NCBI GenBank assembly: GCA_945645715.1
Contig: CALZFJ010000092.1
Span: 1 to 7,585 of the forward strand
Length of the DNA: 7,585 nt
DNA from: an uncultured Prevotellaceae bacterium
GTDB lineage: Bacteria; Bacteroidota; Bacteroidia; Bacteroidales; Muribaculaceae
Direction of reading: 5' to 3'
The notes under the pieces: model-generated
Databases searched by the model: none
What the model saw: only the letters and a program-made list of their open reading frames with translations
Told to the model about the DNA's origin: nothing
Translations under genes and position numbers: made by a program
Part shown: piece after piece, positions 6,946 to 7,585 of the stretch
How positions within the stretch are numbered: position 1 is the first letter of the stretch
Layout: every line of letters starts with the position of its first letter

Positions 6946-7024
6946 GCAACGCCCTTTGCTGATGCCACTTACTGTTTCGCTTACCTTTTGGAGCTTGCAA
7001 AAAGTGACTTGCAAAGGGCGTTGC
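6946..7024. repeat. 79-bp element bounded by a perfect 14-bp inverted repeat
   Basis: GCAACGCCCTTTGC at 6946-6959 is the exact reverse complement of 7011-7024, with 51 bp between. Inside, CACTT (6966-6970) can pair with AAGTG (7002-7006), extending the stem after a small internal loop. The arm is GC-rich in an otherwise AT-rich gap. The flanks (ATGCA and CACAT) do not form a target duplication, so a miniature transposon is not supported. A structured 3' untranslated region, attenuator or small RNA is possible. Confidence 0.65.
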
Positions 7025-7038
7025 CACATTTATTTGTT

Positions 7039-7063
7039 GCAGCCGGTGCTGTTGTTGGGCTGC
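7039..7063 (-). repeat. Short stem-loop 3' of the upstream foldase gene
   Basis: GCAGCC at 7039-7044 pairs with GGCTGC at 7058-7063 around a 13-base loop, 16 bp past the stop codon at 7082-7080 in the direction of transcription. All six pairs are standard and five are G-C. No T-run follows on the minus strand (the next bases are AACAAATAAATG), so it is not a classical intrinsic terminator. It may protect the 3' end of the transcript. Confidence 0.35.
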
Positions 7064-7079
7064 GTGTTAATCAATCAGA

Positions 7080-7585
7080 TTATTTCACTTGCTTCAAGAC
7101 CTTGTCGTTCACAGTGATTGGGTATTTCTCTTTGAGACGGGCAACCCAGTCGGCTTCGAGTTGAGCTTGGTAATCACTGGTTACCGCGCCTTTCACATCG
7201 GCTGCCACTTCTGGCTGCTCAATGATGCGACCTTCATACTTGAAGTAGTTCTTGTATCTCTTATCTCTTGCTTGTGCTGCCGGACCATCGAAGACAAGAT
7301 TGTCAACTACAGGGTTTTCGCCTTTTTCAACGAGAAGCTGCTCAATGCGGACGTCACGCTTAAACTCTTTGCGGAGTGTAGTGTAGATTGTGTCGCCACC
7401 GAGAGTCTTCAGTCGGTTTTTCACAAGAGCCTCGATTGAATCGTTTGTAGTATATATAACCACGCCCTTGAATTTGGGCTTCGACCAAGTGTACTTAGCC
7501 TTGTTGGCAAGGAAGTAATTCTCAAGTCCCTCTTTGTCGGTGTTAGCCTTATCCCATACGTTACGGTTACTAATCTCAAACAAGA
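7080..7585 (-). CDS. PpiC/SurA-like peptidyl-prolyl isomerase, C-terminal 167 residues (start outside the window)
   Basis: The frame is open to the end of the window and stops with TAA at 7082-7080. The first complete codon, TTG at 7583-7581, is read here as an internal Leu, not a start. The visible part (LFEISNRNVWDKANTD, then GLENYFLANKAKYTW, PKFKGVVIYTTND, VDNLVFDG, DVKGAVTSDYQAQLEADWV, LKEKYPITVN) matches my memory of the C-terminal region that follows the parvulin domains in a Bacteroidota PpiC-type foldase usually encoded directly before surA. No parvulin domain itself is within the window. The product would be a periplasmic folding factor for exported or outer-membrane proteins. Two neighbouring foldase genes fit a gene duplication, but the 301-bp gap and a promoter between them suggest the second can be expressed separately. 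Confidence 0.75.
   Translation of the reverse strand, partial: LFEISNRNVWDKANTDKEGLENYFLANKAKYTWSKPKFKGVVIYTTNDSIEALVKNRLKTLGGDTIYTTLRKEFKRDVRIEQLLVEKGENPVVDNLVFDGPAAQARDKRYKNYFKYEGRIIEQPEVAADVKGAVTSDYQAQLEADWVARLKEKYPITVNDKVLKQVK

Larger units (their letters stand above)
6779..7079. other. 301-bp gene-free region between the two foldase genes
   Basis: This gap is much longer than the others in the window (25, 107, 56 and 26 bp). Going along the minus strand it contains a 6-bp stem-loop (7063-7039), a 79-bp element with perfect 14-bp inverted ends (7024-6946), an adjoining 10-bp bulged stem-loop (6945-6914), an AT-rich stretch (about 6913-6850), the 10-bp direct repeat, the -7 box and the AAAGG site. 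Reading frames across it (minus 7029-6775, plus 6913-7164) encode nothing recognisable and cut through these structures, so I do not call genes here. Confidence 0.6.

Noticed and set aside
6946..7024. Miniature transposon (MITE) with 14-bp terminal inverted repeats
   Set aside because: No target-site duplication is visible in the flanks, and the interior can also pair, which fits an RNA structure better. Only further copies in the genome would revive the idea.
6775..7029. 84-residue minus-strand reading frame across the gap before surA
   Set aside because: It overlaps the surA start in another frame, runs through the inverted repeats and promoter box, has a cysteine- and aromatic-rich composition unlike the neighbours, and resembles no family I know.

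Overview
This window looks like core chromosome of a member of the Bacteroidales (Bacteroidota), possibly close to the Muribaculaceae or Bacteroidaceae. The lineage call rests on three things: the protein families (a large multi-repeat OstA/LptA-like protein, SurA-type foldases in tandem, a TPR/PD40 lipid-free periplasmic protein, a short-N-terminus flotillin), promoter boxes of the Bacteroides TAnnTTTG type, and gene starts that mostly lack a Shine-Dalgarno sequence. The family assignment is from memory and is not proven. All genes lie on the minus strand, so transcription runs from high to low coordinates. I see no phage, insertion sequence, CRISPR, tRNA or rRNA.

In order of transcription: (1) 7585-7080, the C-terminal 167 residues of a PpiC/SurA-like peptidyl-prolyl isomerase whose start lies outside the window. 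(2) 7079-6779, a 301-bp gene-free stretch. It holds three inverted repeats, including a perfect 14-bp pair enclosing 51 bp, then a perfect 10-bp direct repeat, a Bacteroides-type -7 box and an AAAGG ribosome-binding site. (3) 6778-5429, a second SurA-like foldase with a GTG start. (4) 5402-3615, an OstA/LptA-like protein of the lipopolysaccharide-transport family. (5) 3558-1669, MutL. (6) 1668-1562, a 107-bp gap carrying a good Bacteroides-type promoter. (7) 1561-146, an exported TPR plus PD40-propeller protein with a C-terminal coiled coil. (8) 120-1, the first 40 residues of a flotillin-like FloA protein that continues outside the window.

Genes 3 to 5 have gaps of 26 and 56 bp and no convincing internal promoter, so they probably form one operon joining outer-membrane biogenesis (foldase, LPS transport) with mismatch repair. 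Genes 7 and 8, 25 bp apart, probably form a second unit driven by the promoter at 1578-1609.

No clear new biological system is present. The points most worth a second look are the direct repeat beside the surA promoter, the structured 301-bp gap, a MutL that seems to have lost its endonuclease metal-binding residues while keeping a beta-clamp-binding motif, and the pairing of the TPR/PD40 protein with the flotillin.
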